From contig NZ_CP072827.1 in NCBI RefSeq assembly GCF_017916255.1, forward strand, positions 3,869,501 through 3,933,500: a stretch of DNA of 64,000 bases. The letters run 5' to 3'. Numbering within the stretch: the stretch's first letter is position 1; every line of letters starts with the position of its first letter. Shown one piece after another: positions 1 through 9,354 of this stretch. Below the pieces are notes generated by a model, which saw nothing but the letters and a program-made list of their open reading frames with translations, did no database searches and was not told where the DNA came from. The position numbers and the translations under genes were made by a program. This DNA is from Streptomyces mobaraensis NBRC 13819 = DSM 40847 (GTDB lineage Bacteria; Actinomycetota; Actinomycetes; Streptomycetales; Streptomycetaceae).

Positions 1-696
1 CCGGTCGCGCTGACCGAGGACGACCGGCACGACCTGGACGCGATGGCCGCCGCGATCACCGAGCGGACCCGGCTGATCTTCGTCTGCAACCCCAACAACC
101 CCACCGGCACGGTGGTGCACACCGCGGAGCTGGAAGCCTTCCTGGACCGGGTGCCCTCCGACGTCCTGGTGGTGCTGGACGAGGCGTACATCGAGTTCAT
201 CCGGGACGCGGACGTGCCCAACGGCATCGACCTCTACCGGACCCGCCCCAACGTCTGCGTGCTGCGGACCTTCTCCAAGGCGTACGGGCTCGCCGGACTG
301 CGGGTCGGCTTCGCCATCGCGCACGAGCCGGTCGCGGCGGCGCTGCGGAAGACCGCGGTGCCGTTCGGTGTGACGCAGGTGGCGCAGGAGGCGGCCGTTC
401 TCTCGCTGCGCAGCGAGAAGGAACTCTGGGAGCGGGTGGACGCGCTGGTGGCCGAGCGGGCCCGGGTGGTCGAGGGGCTGCTGGCGCAGGGGTGGCCGCT
501 GTCGGACACCCAGGCGAACTTCGTCTGGCTGCGGCTGGGCGAGCACACCGAGGCGTTCGCGGCGGCCTGTGAGCGGGCCGGGGTGATCGTGCGGCCGTTC
601 GCGCCGGACGGGGTGCGGATCACGATCGGCGAGACCGACGCCAACACGATCTTCCTGCGGGTGGCGGGGGAGTTCCGCAAGGAGATGTCGCTCTAG
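1..696 (+). CDS. hisC: Histidinol-phosphate aminotransferase, C-terminal part (5' end outside window)
   Basis: A PLP-dependent class I/II aminotransferase; the family moves an amino group between glutamate and imidazole-acetol phosphate (histidine synthesis) or aromatic 2-oxo acids. The frame is open from base 1, so only the last 231 residues are visible. NPNNPTG lies at visible residues 30-36 and contacts the cofactor. The AYIEF strand follows, and FSKAYG carries the PLP-binding lysine near residue 93. The last part holds the RITIGE-like substrate segment typical of HisC. It ends at TAG (694-696) just before a strong terminator, so it is not in the cyd operon downstream. HisC and the actinobacterial aromatic aminotransferase Pat cannot be separated from this fragment. 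Confidence 0.85.
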   Translation, partial: PVALTEDDRHDLDAMAAAITERTRLIFVCNPNNPTGTVVHTAELEAFLDRVPSDVLVVLDEAYIEFIRDADVPNGIDLYRTRPNVCVLRTFSKAYGLAGLRVGFAIAHEPVAAALRKTAVPFGVTQVAQEAAVLSLRSEKELWERVDALVAERARVVEGLLAQGWPLSDTQANFVWLRLGEHTEAFAAACERAGVIVRPFAPDGVRITIGETDANTIFLRVAGEFRKEMSL

Positions 697-721
697 GCGG
701 CGGCCGCACTCGACGGACCAG

Positions 722-759
722 GCGCCGCGTACCCCTTCCCGGGGGTGCGCGGCGCTTTT
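722..759 (+). terminator. Intrinsic terminator after hisC
   Basis: Arms 722-735 and 742-755 pair over 14 bp with one G-T wobble, around a six-base loop, and are followed by TTTT at 756-759. It should isolate hisC from the cyd operon. Confidence 0.8.
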
Positions 760-893
760 GCGCGTGCTGCCGTGGTCGCTCGGCCTGCCGGGCCTGCCGG
801 ACCTGCTGGGACTTCCGGGGCTTCCGGGGTGGGATCCGCAGTCTGGGGAGCTCCGGTCACCGAGCGCAAGAGCCGAAGGGGGTACCCCCGTGC

Positions 894-922
894 TTGACCG
901 AAAATCCCATGCGCCATAATTG
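894..922 (+). promoter_or_regulatory. Promoter of the cyd operon
   Basis: TTGACC (894-899) is separated by 17 bases from TAATTG (917-922), a good match to a vegetative sigma-70 promoter. The predicted start, about 7 bases further on, falls at the edge of the Rex-type palindrome, which is the usual position for a repressor that blocks initiation. Confidence 0.55.
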
Positions 923-923
923 C

Positions 924-946
924 TTGTGAATGTGAACGCGTTCACA
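924..946 (+). promoter_or_regulatory. Rex operator of cydABCD with an extra half-site
   Basis: TGTGAACGCGTTCACA at 931-946 is a perfect 16-bp palindrome and matches the binding site known for the NADH-sensing repressor Rex in Streptomyces, whose classical target is cydABCD. A further half-site, TTGTGAA, abuts it at 924-930. When the NADH/NAD+ ratio rises, Rex leaves the DNA and cytochrome bd is expressed. Identification rests on motif and context. Confidence 0.85.
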
Positions 947-1061
947 AGCTCGCCCTTTATGTGGCCTTTCACCCGGTCATAGTGGGGCGAAACGCCGACG
1001 GGGAGCGTCGGTGAAGCGCCGGCACGGGGTGCCGGTGACGCAAGACGCAAGGAGGGACCGA

Positions 1062-2645
1062 GTGAATCTGGCTCTGGCGCCGGAGACGCTGGCGCGTTGG
1101 CAGTTCGGTATCACGACCGTCTATCACTTCCTCTTCGTCCCCCTCACGATCAGCCTGGCGGCGATCACCGCGGGTCTGGAGACGGCCTGGGTCCGCACGG
1201 GCAAGGAGAAGTACTTCCACGCCACCAAGTTCTGGGGGAAGCTCTTCCTGATCAACATCGCGATGGGGGTGGTCACCGGCATCGTGCAGGAGTTCCAGTT
1301 CGGCATGAACTGGTCGGACTACTCCCGCTTCGTCGGTGACGTCTTCGGGGCGCCGCTCGCGATGGAGGCGCTGCTGGCGTTCTTCTTCGAGTCCACCTTC
1401 ATCGGGCTGTGGATCTTCGGCTGGGACAAGCTGCCCAAGAAGATCCACTGCGCCTGTATCTGGATCGTCGCCCTCGGCACGGTCCTGTCCTCGTACTTCA
1501 TCCTGGCCGCCAACTCCTGGATGCAGCACCCCATCGGCTACGCGGTCGACAAGGCGACGGGGAAGGCCCGGCTCACCGACATCTGGGCCGTGCTCACCCA
1601 GAACACCACCCTGGTCGTCGTCTTCCACACCCTGACCGCCGCGTTCCTCACCGGTGCCGCCTTCATCGTCGGCATCTCCTCGTTCCACCTCTGGCGGGCC
1701 AAGCGCAAGCGGATCAAGGGCGAGGAGCTCGGCGAGAAGCAGCGCAAGCAGCTCCCCGCCATGCTCGCCTCGCTCCGCGTCGGGCTCGTCGTGGCCGTGA
1801 TCGCCGGCATGGGCACCGCGATCAGCGGTGACGAGCTGGGCAAGGTCATGTTCGAACAGCAGCCGATGAAGATGGCCGCCGCCGAGGCCCTGTGGGAGAG
1901 CCAGTCGCCCGCGCCCTTCTCGGTCTTCGCGGTCGGCGATGTGTCCAAGGGGCACAACAGTGTCGAGATCGAGATACCCGGTCTGCTCTCCTTCCTCGCC
2001 CACAACAACTTCACCGAGACCGTCCCCGGCATCAAGGACACCGCCGCCAAGGAGGCGGCGCTCTACGGCGGCAGTCCGGACGACTACATCCCCAGCATCT
2101 TCATGACCTTCTGGGGCTTCCGCCTCATGATCGGGTTCGGGATGACATCCTTCGTCGCCGGTCTCGTCGGGCTCTGGACCACGCGCAAGAAGTTCTGGCT
2201 GGCCCCCGAGTACCGCTCCGGCGAGGACGAGATCCCGCGGCTGATGCTCACCAAGCGCCGCGAGATGAACCCCTTCCTCACCAAGTGGTCCTGGCGGATC
2301 GGCATCCTGACCATGGGCTTCCCGCTGATCGCCAACTCCTTCGGCTGGATCTTCACCGAGATGGGCCGCCAGCCCTGGGCCGTCTACGGCCTGATGAAGA
2401 CCGGCGACGCGGTGTCGCCGGGCGTCGGCCAGGGCGAGGTGCTCACCTCCATGGCGGTCTTCACCGCGCTGTACGCGGTGCTCGCCGTGGTCGAGGTCAA
2501 GCTCCTCACCAAGTACGCCAAGGCCGGGCCCGACACGGACGAGAAGCCCCCGGCCAAGGACCCCCGGCTGCGGTTCCCGTCCGGCGGGCCCGGCGCGGGC
2601 GAGGCCGCCGAGGAAGCCGACAAGCCGATGACCTTCGCCTACTGA
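1062..2645 (+). CDS. cydA: Cytochrome bd ubiquinol oxidase subunit I
   Basis: CydA binds hemes b558, b595 and d and oxidises menaquinol while reducing oxygen in the cytoplasmic membrane; it has high oxygen affinity. The 527-residue protein has many membrane segments. The early VYHFLFVPLT histidine and the later VFHTLTAAF histidine match the conserved heme-ligand positions, and the GRQPW motif of the quinol loop is present in FTEMGRQPW. I chose GTG 1062 because GGAGGG (1051-1056) lies five bases before it; a GTG at 1011 would add 17 residues unlike the family. The gene is first in the operon with cydB and cydCD, behind a Rex operator, so induction by low oxygen or a high NADH/NAD+ ratio is expected. 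Confidence 0.95.
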   Translation: MNLALAPETLARWQFGITTVYHFLFVPLTISLAAITAGLETAWVRTGKEKYFHATKFWGKLFLINIAMGVVTGIVQEFQFGMNWSDYSRFVGDVFGAPLAMEALLAFFFESTFIGLWIFGWDKLPKKIHCACIWIVALGTVLSSYFILAANSWMQHPIGYAVDKATGKARLTDIWAVLTQNTTLVVVFHTLTAAFLTGAAFIVGISSFHLWRAKRKRIKGEELGEKQRKQLPAMLASLRVGLVVAVIAGMGTAISGDELGKVMFEQQPMKMAAAEALWESQSPAPFSVFAVGDVSKGHNSVEIEIPGLLSFLAHNNFTETVPGIKDTAAKEAALYGGSPDDYIPSIFMTFWGFRLMIGFGMTSFVAGLVGLWTTRKKFWLAPEYRSGEDEIPRLMLTKRREMNPFLTKWSWRIGILTMGFPLIANSFGWIFTEMGRQPWAVYGLMKTGDAVSPGVGQGEVLTSMAVFTALYAVLAVVEVKLLTKYAKAGPDTDEKPPAKDPRLRFPSGGPGAGEAAEEADKPMTFAY

Positions 2646-2674
2646 CGCGGCCGGCGGAGAACGGAGAACCGACC

Positions 2675-3676
2675 ATGCACCTCCACGACTTCTGGTTCCT
2701 GCTGATCGCCGTCCTGTGGATCGGCTACTTCTTCCTCGAGGGCTTCGACTTCGGCATCGGCGTGCTCACCAAGGCGCTGGCCGGGGACCGCGCCGAGCGG
2801 CGCGTCCTGATCAACACCATCGGCCCCGTCTGGGACGCCAACGAGGTGTGGCTGATCACCGCGGCGGGCGCCACCTTCGCGGCCTTCCCCGACTGGTACG
2901 CCACCCTCTTCAGCGGCTTCTACCTGCCGCTGCTCGCCGTCCTGGTCTGCCTGATCGTGCGCGGCGTCGCCTTCGAGTACCGCCACAAGCGCACCGGTGA
3001 GCGCTGGCAGCGCAACTGGGAACACGCCATCTTCTGGTGCTCGTTGATTCCCGCCTTCCTCTGGGGTGTCGCCTTCGCCAACATCGTGCGCGGAGTGCCG
3101 ATCGGTCCCGACAAGAACTACTCGGGCGGCCCGCTCGACCTGCTGAGCCCTTACGCCCTGCTCGGCGGCCTCTTCACACTCGTCCTCTTCACCTTCCACG
3201 GGGCGCTGTTCGCCGCGCTGAAGACGGTCGGCGACATCCGGCACCGGGCGCGGACCTTCGCCGGTGTGTCCGGTCTGGTCGCGGGCGCCCTCGCGGTGGC
3301 CTTCCTGGCCTGGACCCAGGCCGAGTCGGGCAACGGTCGCAGCCTGCCCGCGCTCGTCGTGGCCGTCGCGGCCCTGGCCGCCGCGCTGGTGCTGAACCGG
3401 CTCGGCCGGGAGGGCTGGGCGTTCGCCCTGTCCGGCCTGACCGTCGTGGCCGCCTTCGCCATGGTCTTCCTCGCCCTCTTCCCGGACGTCATGCCCTCCT
3501 CCACCGACGCCCGGTGGAGCCTCACCGTCACCAACGCCGCCTCCAGCCCCTACACGTTGAAGATCATGACGTGGGTCGCGGGCTTCATGACCCCCGTGGT
3601 CGTGGCCTACCAGGCGTGGACGTACTGGGTGTTCCGCAAGCGGATCGGCACCCAGCACATCCCCGCGGCGCACTAG
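2675..3676 (+). CDS. cydB: Cytochrome bd ubiquinol oxidase subunit II
   Basis: The second integral-membrane subunit of cytochrome bd oxidase, 333 residues, pairing with CydA. The N-terminus carries the family motif EGFDFGIG, followed by a run of hydrophobic helices and the conserved WDANEVWLI segment. ATG 2675 has GGAG at 2663-2666, eight bases upstream. It starts 29 bases after cydA and ends 22 bases before the cydCD start, so the three genes are cotranscribed. The length is usual for the family, with no sign of damage. Confidence 0.95.
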   Translation: MHLHDFWFLLIAVLWIGYFFLEGFDFGIGVLTKALAGDRAERRVLINTIGPVWDANEVWLITAAGATFAAFPDWYATLFSGFYLPLLAVLVCLIVRGVAFEYRHKRTGERWQRNWEHAIFWCSLIPAFLWGVAFANIVRGVPIGPDKNYSGGPLDLLSPYALLGGLFTLVLFTFHGALFAALKTVGDIRHRARTFAGVSGLVAGALAVAFLAWTQAESGNGRSLPALVVAVAALAAALVLNRLGREGWAFALSGLTVVAAFAMVFLALFPDVMPSSTDARWSLTVTNAASSPYTLKIMTWVAGFMTPVVVAYQAWTYWVFRKRIGTQHIPAAH

Positions 3677-3698
3677 AGCACCAGTGGACCGGCAGCCC

Positions 3699-6600
3699 AT
3701 GAAGCCCGTCGACCCCCGCCTCCTCCGCCACGCGTCAGCGACCCGCCGCTTCCTGGCCGCCTCGGTGCTGCTCGGGCTCGTCGGGGCGGGCCTGGTCATC
3801 GCCCAGGCCATGCTGATCGCGGACACCGTCACGGGCGCCTTCCGGCACGGCCGCTCGCCCGGCGACCTGGGCGTGCCCCTCGCCCTGCTGGCCGCGACCG
3901 CGGCCGGCCGGGCCCTGGTCGCCTGGCTCACCGAGCTGGCCGCGCACCGGGCGAGCGCCGCCGTCAAGTCCCGGCTGCGCACCCGGCTGCTCGGCCACGC
4001 CGCCCGGCTCGGCCCCGGCGCGGTGAACACGGGCGAGCTGACCACCCTGGCCACCCGGGGCGTCGACGCGCTGGACGACTACTTCGCCCGCTACCTCCCC
4101 CAGCTCGGCCTCGCGGCCGTGGTGCCCGTCGCCGTCGTCGCCCGTATCGCCGGCGCCGACTGGGTCTCGGCCCTGATCATCGTCCTCACCCTCCCCCTCG
4201 TCCCGCTGTTCATGGCCCTGATCGGCTGGGTCACCCAGTCCCGGATGGACCGGCAGTGGCGTCTGCTGGAACGCCTCTCCGGACACTTCCTCGACGTCGT
4301 CGCCGGGCTGCCCACGCTCAAGGTCTTCGGCCGGGCCAAGGCCCAGGCCGCGTCGATCCGCGCGATCACCTCCGACTACCGGCGCGCCACGCTGCGCACC
4401 CTGCGCATCGCCTTCCTCTCCTCGTTCGCCCTGGAACTGCTCTCCACCGTCTCGGTCGCCCTGGTCGCGGTCGGCATCGGCATGCGGCTCGTCCACGGCG
4501 AACTCGACCTCTACACCGGCCTGTTGGTGCTCGTCCTCGCCCCGGAGGCGTACCTCCCGCTGCGCCAGGTGGGCACCCACTACCACGCGGCGGCGGAGGG
4601 ACTGGCCGCCGCGGACCGGGTCTTCGCCGTACTGGAGACCGCGCCGCCCGCGGCGGGCACCCGGCCGGCACCCGACGCCCGCGGCGCCGTGCTCACCGTC
4701 GACCGGCTGGTGGTCCGGCACCCCGGCCGGGACCGGCCCTCCCTGGCCGAGACCTCGTTCGAGGTGCGGCCCGGGGAGACGGTGGCCCTGACGGGCCCCA
4801 GCGGCGTCGGCAAGTCGACCCTGCTGAACGTGCTCCTGGGCTTCGCCCGCCCCACGAGCGGGCGGGTGTCGGTCGGCGGTACGGATCTGTCATCGCTCTC
4901 CCCCGAAAGCTGGCGGGACCAGGTGGCCTGGGTCCCGCAACGGCCCCATCTCTTCGCCGGCACGATCGCCGAGAACGTCCGGCTGGCGCGGCCGGACGCC
5001 ACCGACGCACAGGTGCGCGAAGCACTCCGTGCGGCCGGTGCCCTCGACTTCGTCTCCATGCTGCACCACGGCACTGACACTCGCCTCGGCGAGGACGGCG
5101 CCGGCCTGTCGGCCGGTCAGCGCCAACGGCTCGCGCTGGCCCGGGCGTTCCTCGCCGACCGGCCCGTCCTGCTCCTCGACGAGCCGACCGCGAACCTCGA
5201 CGGCGAGACGGAGGCGGCCGTCGTCGAGGCCGTCCGCCGCCTCGCCGCCGGCCGGACGGTGCTGCTGGTCGTCCACCGGCCCGCGCTGCTGGCGGTGGCG
5301 GACCGGGTGGTGCGGCTGGAGCGCGGCGTCGCGGAGCGCGACGATGCGGGGGGAGAGGTCGCGAAGCGCGCCGGGCGGGCGGGCGCGGTGGCGCAGAGGA
5401 GTTCGGCCATTGACGAGGGCTCGGCTGTCCGTGACGGCTCGGCCGTTCACGAGGGCCCGATCGTCCGCGAGGGCTCGATCGTCCGCGAGGGCTCGACCGT
5501 CCGCGAGGGCCGGACCGTCCGCGAGGAGTCGGCCGAGAACGTTTCTCCGCTCCCGCCCCCGCTTCGGACCGCCGCCTCCGCCGTAGCCCCGACCTCGGCC
5601 CCCACCCCACCACCCGCACTTCCCCCAACCACCTCACCCCTTGCCCGAATCCGCGCCGAGGGCCGCCCCTTCCGGTCCCGCTTCCTGCTCGCCCTGCTCC
5701 TCGGCAGCCTGGCCCTCGGTAGCGCGACCGGCCTGATGGCGGTCTCCGGCTGGCTGATCTCACGCGCCTCGCAACAGCCGCCCGTCCTCTACCTGATGGT
5801 CGCCGTCACCGCGACCCGCGCCTTCGGCATCGGCCGTTCCGTCTTCCGCTACGCGGAACGCCTGGTCTCGCACGACGCCGTGCTGCGCGCCCTCGCCGGC
5901 CTGCGGGTCTCCGTCTACCGGCGGCTGGAGCGGCTGGCGCCCGCCGGACTGCGGGACGTCCGCCGCGGCGATCTGCTGTCCCGGCTGGTCTCCGACGTGG
6001 ACGCGCTCCAGGACTACTTCCTGCGCTGGCTGCTGCCCCTCGGTTCGGCCGTCCTCGTCGGCGCGGCCTCCGTGGGTCTCACCACCTGGCTGCTGCCGGA
6101 GGCGGGCGCGGTGCTCGCCGCCGGTCTGCTCGCGGCGGGGGTCGCCGTGCCGCTGCTGTCGGCGGCCGTGGCGCGCCACGCGGAGCGGCGGCTGGCGCCG
6201 GCGCGCGGCGAGCTGTCCGCGCACGTCGTCGACCTGCTGGCCGGTACGGCCGAACTGACGGTCGCGGGCGCCCTGCCCGCCCGGCTGGCGCGGCTGCGCC
6301 GGGCGGACGGCGTCCTCACGGCCATCGCCCGCCGGGCCTCCGCCGCCACCGCGCTCGGGGCCGGGCTGACGGCCCTGGCCTGCGGGCTCACCGTGGCGGG
6401 CGCGGCCTGGGCGGGTGTGGCGGCCGTGCACGACGGGCGCCTCGACGGCGTCCGGCTGGCCGTCGTCGTCCTGCTGCCGCTCGCCGCGTTCGAGGCGGTG
6501 ACGGGGCTGCCGCTCGCCGTGCAGCACCGGCAGCGCGTCCGCCGGTCCGCGGAGCGGGTGTACGAGGTGCTGGACGCGCCGGAGCCGGTGCGCGACGGGA

Positions 6601-7397
6601 CGGAAGCGGCCCCTCCGTCCCCCTTCCCGCTGCGGCTGACCGGGGTCACCGCGACGTACCCCGGCAGCACCGCCCCCGCCCTGAAGGGCCTCGACCTGGA
6701 GCTGGCCGCCGGGCGGCGGGTGGCCGTCGTCGGTCGGTCGGGGGCGGGCAAGACGACGCTCGCCCAGGTGCTGCTGCGCTTCCTGGACGTCACGTCGGGC
6801 GCGTACACGCTCGCGGGCCGCGACGCGTCGCGGATGGACGGCGACGGGGTGCGGCGGCTGGTGGGGTTGTGCGCCCAGGACGCGCACCTCTTCGACAGCT
6901 CTCTCCGCGAGAACCTGCGCCTCGCGCGCCCCGGCGCGAACGACGCGCACCTGCGCCGGGCGCTGGCCGACGCGCGCCTGCTGGAGTGGGTGGACTCGCT
7001 GCCCCAGGGGCTCGACACGCCGGTCGGCGAGCACGGCGCCCGGCTCTCCGGCGGGCAGCGGCAGCGGCTGGCGCTGGCCCGGGCGCTGCTCGCCGACTTC
7101 CCCGTGCTGGTGCTGGACGAGCCGGCCGAACACCTCGACCTGGCGACGGCCGACGCGCTCACCGCGGACCTGCTGGCGGCGACGGAGGGCCGGACCACGG
7201 TACTGATCACGCATCGGCTGGCGGGGCTGGAGGCGGTGGACGAGGTGATCGTCCTGGACGGCGGCCGGATCGTGGAGCGGGGTCCGTACCGGGAACTGGC
7301 GGAGGCGGACGGAACGTTCCGTTCGATGCTGGAGCGGGAGCGGGCCGAGCACGACATGGTGCATCCGCCGCTTTCCCTGGCAAAAGGTACTTATTAG
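3699..7397 (+). CDS. cydCD: Fused CydD-CydC ABC exporter for cytochrome bd assembly
   Basis: A single 1232-residue chain with the order TMD-NBD-TMD-NBD, equivalent to E. coli CydD plus CydC. The family exports glutathione/cysteine-type thiols and is needed to assemble cytochrome bd. The first NBD has Walker A GPSGVGKST near residue 365, signature LSAGQ near 470 and LLLDEPT near 491. The second has GRSGAGKTT near 1012, LSGGQ near 1117 and VLDEPAEHLDL near 1140. Residues about 548-650 between the halves are a proline- and charge-rich linker with an imperfect REGS(I/T)V repeat, not part of either domain. Neither start candidate (GTG 3684, ATG 3699) has a clear Shine-Dalgarno; I prefer ATG 3699 because the MKPVDPRLL N-terminus fits relatives as I remember them. 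Confidence 0.92.
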   Translation: MKPVDPRLLRHASATRRFLAASVLLGLVGAGLVIAQAMLIADTVTGAFRHGRSPGDLGVPLALLAATAAGRALVAWLTELAAHRASAAVKSRLRTRLLGHAARLGPGAVNTGELTTLATRGVDALDDYFARYLPQLGLAAVVPVAVVARIAGADWVSALIIVLTLPLVPLFMALIGWVTQSRMDRQWRLLERLSGHFLDVVAGLPTLKVFGRAKAQAASIRAITSDYRRATLRTLRIAFLSSFALELLSTVSVALVAVGIGMRLVHGELDLYTGLLVLVLAPEAYLPLRQVGTHYHAAAEGLAAADRVFAVLETAPPAAGTRPAPDARGAVLTVDRLVVRHPGRDRPSLAETSFEVRPGETVALTGPSGVGKSTLLNVLLGFARPTSGRVSVGGTDLSSLSPESWRDQVAWVPQRPHLFAGTIAENVRLARPDATDAQVREALRAAGALDFVSMLHHGTDTRLGEDGAGLSAGQRQRLALARAFLADRPVLLLDEPTANLDGETEAAVVEAVRRLAAGRTVLLVVHRPALLAVADRVVRLERGVAERDDAGGEVAKRAGRAGAVAQRSSAIDEGSAVRDGSAVHEGPIVREGSIVREGSTVREGRTVREESAENVSPLPPPLRTAASAVAPTSAPTPPPALPPTTSPLARIRAEGRPFRSRFLLALLLGSLALGSATGLMAVSGWLISRASQQPPVLYLMVAVTATRAFGIGRSVFRYAERLVSHDAVLRALAGLRVSVYRRLERLAPAGLRDVRRGDLLSRLVSDVDALQDYFLRWLLPLGSAVLVGAASVGLTTWLLPEAGAVLAAGLLAAGVAVPLLSAAVARHAERRLAPARGELSAHVVDLLAGTAELTVAGALPARLARLRRADGVLTAIARRASAATALGAGLTALACGLTVAGAAWAGVAAVHDGRLDGVRLAVVVLLPLAAFEAVTGLPLAVQHRQRVRRSAERVYEVLDAPEPVRDGTEAAPPSPFPLRLTGVTATYPGSTAPALKGLDLELAAGRRVAVVGRSGAGKTTLAQVLLRFLDVTSGAYTLAGRDASRMDGDGVRRLVGLCAQDAHLFDSSLRENLRLARPGANDAHLRRALADARLLEWVDSLPQGLDTPVGEHGARLSGGQRQRLALARALLADFPVLVLDEPAEHLDLATADALTADLLAATEGRTTVLITHRLAGLEAVDEVIVLDGGRIVERGPYRELAEADGTFRSMLERERAEHDMVHPPLSLAKGTY
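5401..5535 (+). repeat. In-frame tandem repeats in the CydCD linker
   Basis: Imperfect repeats of about 18 bases (GTCCGCGAGGGCTCGATC type) encode variations on VREGSI and VREGST. They lie in the interdomain linker of CydCD, where length variation should be tolerated. Confidence 0.7.
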
Positions 7398-7406
7398 GCT
7401 CTGTTC

Positions 7407-9212
7407 ATGCCCGCCACCGAGGAACCCGCCACCGAGGAACCCGCCGCCGGGGAACCCGCCGAGGAACCCGCTCCCCAGGAATCCCACGACACCCGGGAAT
7501 CCCACGGCATCCCGCACCCGGCGCCGCCGTACGGGCCGATGGACCCGGTGGCCGTCGCCACGGAGGCCACCCGCGGCCTCCAGGGCATGTCCACCGAACT
7601 CACCGGCCGGGTCCCGCAGCTCCTGGAGGCCATGCGGTCGGTGGGCACGGGCCTGGAACTGCACTCCACCCTCGACCGGATCGCCCGGACCGCCGCCGAG
7701 CTCGCCGGCGCCCGGTACGCGGCCATCGCCGTCAACGGCGCGGCCGACCCGTCCGGCGAGGGCCTGGCCGACTTCGTCACCTACGGCGTCCCCGACGCGG
7801 ACACCGCCGACGACGAGGTTCGCGACGGCGAACCCTCCGCCGACCGCGAGGTGCTCGACGCCCTGCTGCGCCACGCGGGCCGCCGCGCGGCGGACGGTGT
7901 TCCGGAGGGCACGCCGGGCGACGTCCTCGCCGTCCCGATCCGCGTGCAGGGCGAGGTGTTCGGCAACCTCTACCTGGCCGGGAAGCTCGGCGGTGGCGTG
8001 TTCGGCGTCGCCGACCTGCACATGGTGAAGATCCTCGCCACGGAGGCGGGCATCGCGATCGGGAACGCGCGGGTCTATGAGCAGGGCCGGCAGCGGATGC
8101 GCTGGATCGACGGCTCGGTCGCCGTCACCACCGCGCTGCTCTCCGGCGGCGACGCCGAGGACGCCCTCGCCGTCGTCGCCGAGCAGGCCCGCCGGCTCGC
8201 GGAGGCGGACGCGGGGATCGTGCTGCTGCCGGACGGCGAGGGCGGGCTGGAGATAGTGGTCGTCTCCGCCGACGATCCGACGGGGCTGCTGGGAACGGTG
8301 ATGCCGCCGCATAGCCCCGTGGTGTCCCAGCTCCTCGCCGGCGAGCCGGTGTTCATCGACGACTCCGCCACCGACCCCCGCATGATCACGGCGGTGGCGC
8401 CGCGCTTCGGCCCGAGCATGCTGCTGCCGCTGCGGAGCGGCGGGCGGGTGCTCGGCACCCTGGCGATCCCACGCCGCCGGGGCGCCCGGCGGTACACGGC
8501 CACCGAACGCACCCTGGCCGCGCAGTTCGCCGCCCAGGCCGCGCTCGCCCTCGTCCTCGCCGAGGCACAGCGCGACCGGGAACGGCTCGCCGTCTACGAG
8601 GACCGCGACCGGATCGCCCGCGACCTGCACGACCTCGTCATCCAGCGGCTGTTCGCCACCGGCCTGCTGCTGGAGAGCGCGCAGCGCAGGGCCGTGGTGC
8701 CGGAGGTGCGGACGACCGTCGGGCAGGCCGTGGACGAGCTGGACCGGACCATTCAGGAGATCCGGACGGCGATCTTCGCCCTCCAGCAGGGCCCGGCCGA
8801 GGCGCCCGCCGGACTGCGGACCCGTGTGCTGCGGGAGATCGGCACGGCCGCCGTCCCGCTGGGCTTCCAGCCGTCCGTGAACTTCGTCGGCCCGGTCGAC
8901 GCGCTGGTCGGCGAGGGTACGGGCAAGAACCTCATCGCCGCGCTGCGGGAAGCGCTGTCCAACGCCTTCCGGCACGCGCACGCCTCGCGCATCGAGGTCG
9001 TCGTCGACGCGACGGCCCGCCTGCCGGACGGCCGCGACGCCGTCCGCCTCACCGTCGCCGACGACGGCGTCGGCCTCCCGGAAGGCGGCCGCCGCAGCGG
9101 CCTGCGGAACCTCGCCAAACGGGCGGAGTCGCTGGGGGGCTCGTGCGTGTGCGGCCCGGGGCTGGGGGAGGGAGGCGGAGGGACGGGGGTGGTGTGGGAG
9201 GCGCCGCTTTAA
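7407..9212 (+). CDS. Sensor histidine kinase with two GAF domains (DevS/DosS type)
   Basis: A soluble-looking 601-residue kinase. The N-terminal 45 residues are a TEEPA/EEPA repeat tail. Two GAF domains follow (about 75-220 and 235-395), then a HisKA_3 dimerisation helix with RDLHDLVIQRL, whose histidine near 408 is the phosphoacceptor, and a HATPase domain with the N-box REALSNAFRHAHA near 513 and DDGVGLPEGG. This is the architecture of heme-GAF oxygen/redox sensors DosS and DosT; the heme ligand cannot be verified here. No response regulator lies in the window. ATG 7407 follows cydCD by nine bases. There is no Shine-Dalgarno, but TAGGCT at 7395-7400, overlapping the cydCD stop, sits six bases before the ATG and may drive a leaderless transcript. 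Confidence 0.85.
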   Translation: MPATEEPATEEPAAGEPAEEPAPQESHDTRESHGIPHPAPPYGPMDPVAVATEATRGLQGMSTELTGRVPQLLEAMRSVGTGLELHSTLDRIARTAAELAGARYAAIAVNGAADPSGEGLADFVTYGVPDADTADDEVRDGEPSADREVLDALLRHAGRRAADGVPEGTPGDVLAVPIRVQGEVFGNLYLAGKLGGGVFGVADLHMVKILATEAGIAIGNARVYEQGRQRMRWIDGSVAVTTALLSGGDAEDALAVVAEQARRLAEADAGIVLLPDGEGGLEIVVVSADDPTGLLGTVMPPHSPVVSQLLAGEPVFIDDSATDPRMITAVAPRFGPSMLLPLRSGGRVLGTLAIPRRRGARRYTATERTLAAQFAAQAALALVLAEAQRDRERLAVYEDRDRIARDLHDLVIQRLFATGLLLESAQRRAVVPEVRTTVGQAVDELDRTIQEIRTAIFALQQGPAEAPAGLRTRVLREIGTAAVPLGFQPSVNFVGPVDALVGEGTGKNLIAALREALSNAFRHAHASRIEVVVDATARLPDGRDAVRLTVADDGVGLPEGGRRSGLRNLAKRAESLGGSCVCGPGLGEGGGGTGVVWEAPL

Positions 9213-9242
9213 GGGGGCTTCAAGGGGGCTTCAAGGGGGCGG
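9211..9242 (+). repeat. Short tandem repeat after the sensor kinase
   Basis: An AAGGGGGCTTC-like unit occurs nearly three times directly after the kinase stop codon. No function is evident. Confidence 0.5.
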
Positions 9243-9354
9243 CGGGGTGGGGTCCGCGGTGTCCGCCGTACGGGACCCCGGGCCCGTACGGGCGTCGCCT
9301 GATCGGTCCCCCTGCGGAAGCGGAGGCACCGGGTCCCGGGTCACGATCGCGTCC

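Noticed and set aside
1892..2674. In-frame N-terminal extension of CydB overlapping cydA
   Set aside because: The extra 261 residues are an out-of-frame reading of cydA; CydB starts with a ribosome site at 2675.
5760..8981. 1073-codon leftward open frame across cydCD and the sensor kinase
   Set aside because: It is the complement of genes with firm domain evidence; its translation is low-complexity Arg/Gly/Gln, an effect of high G/C.
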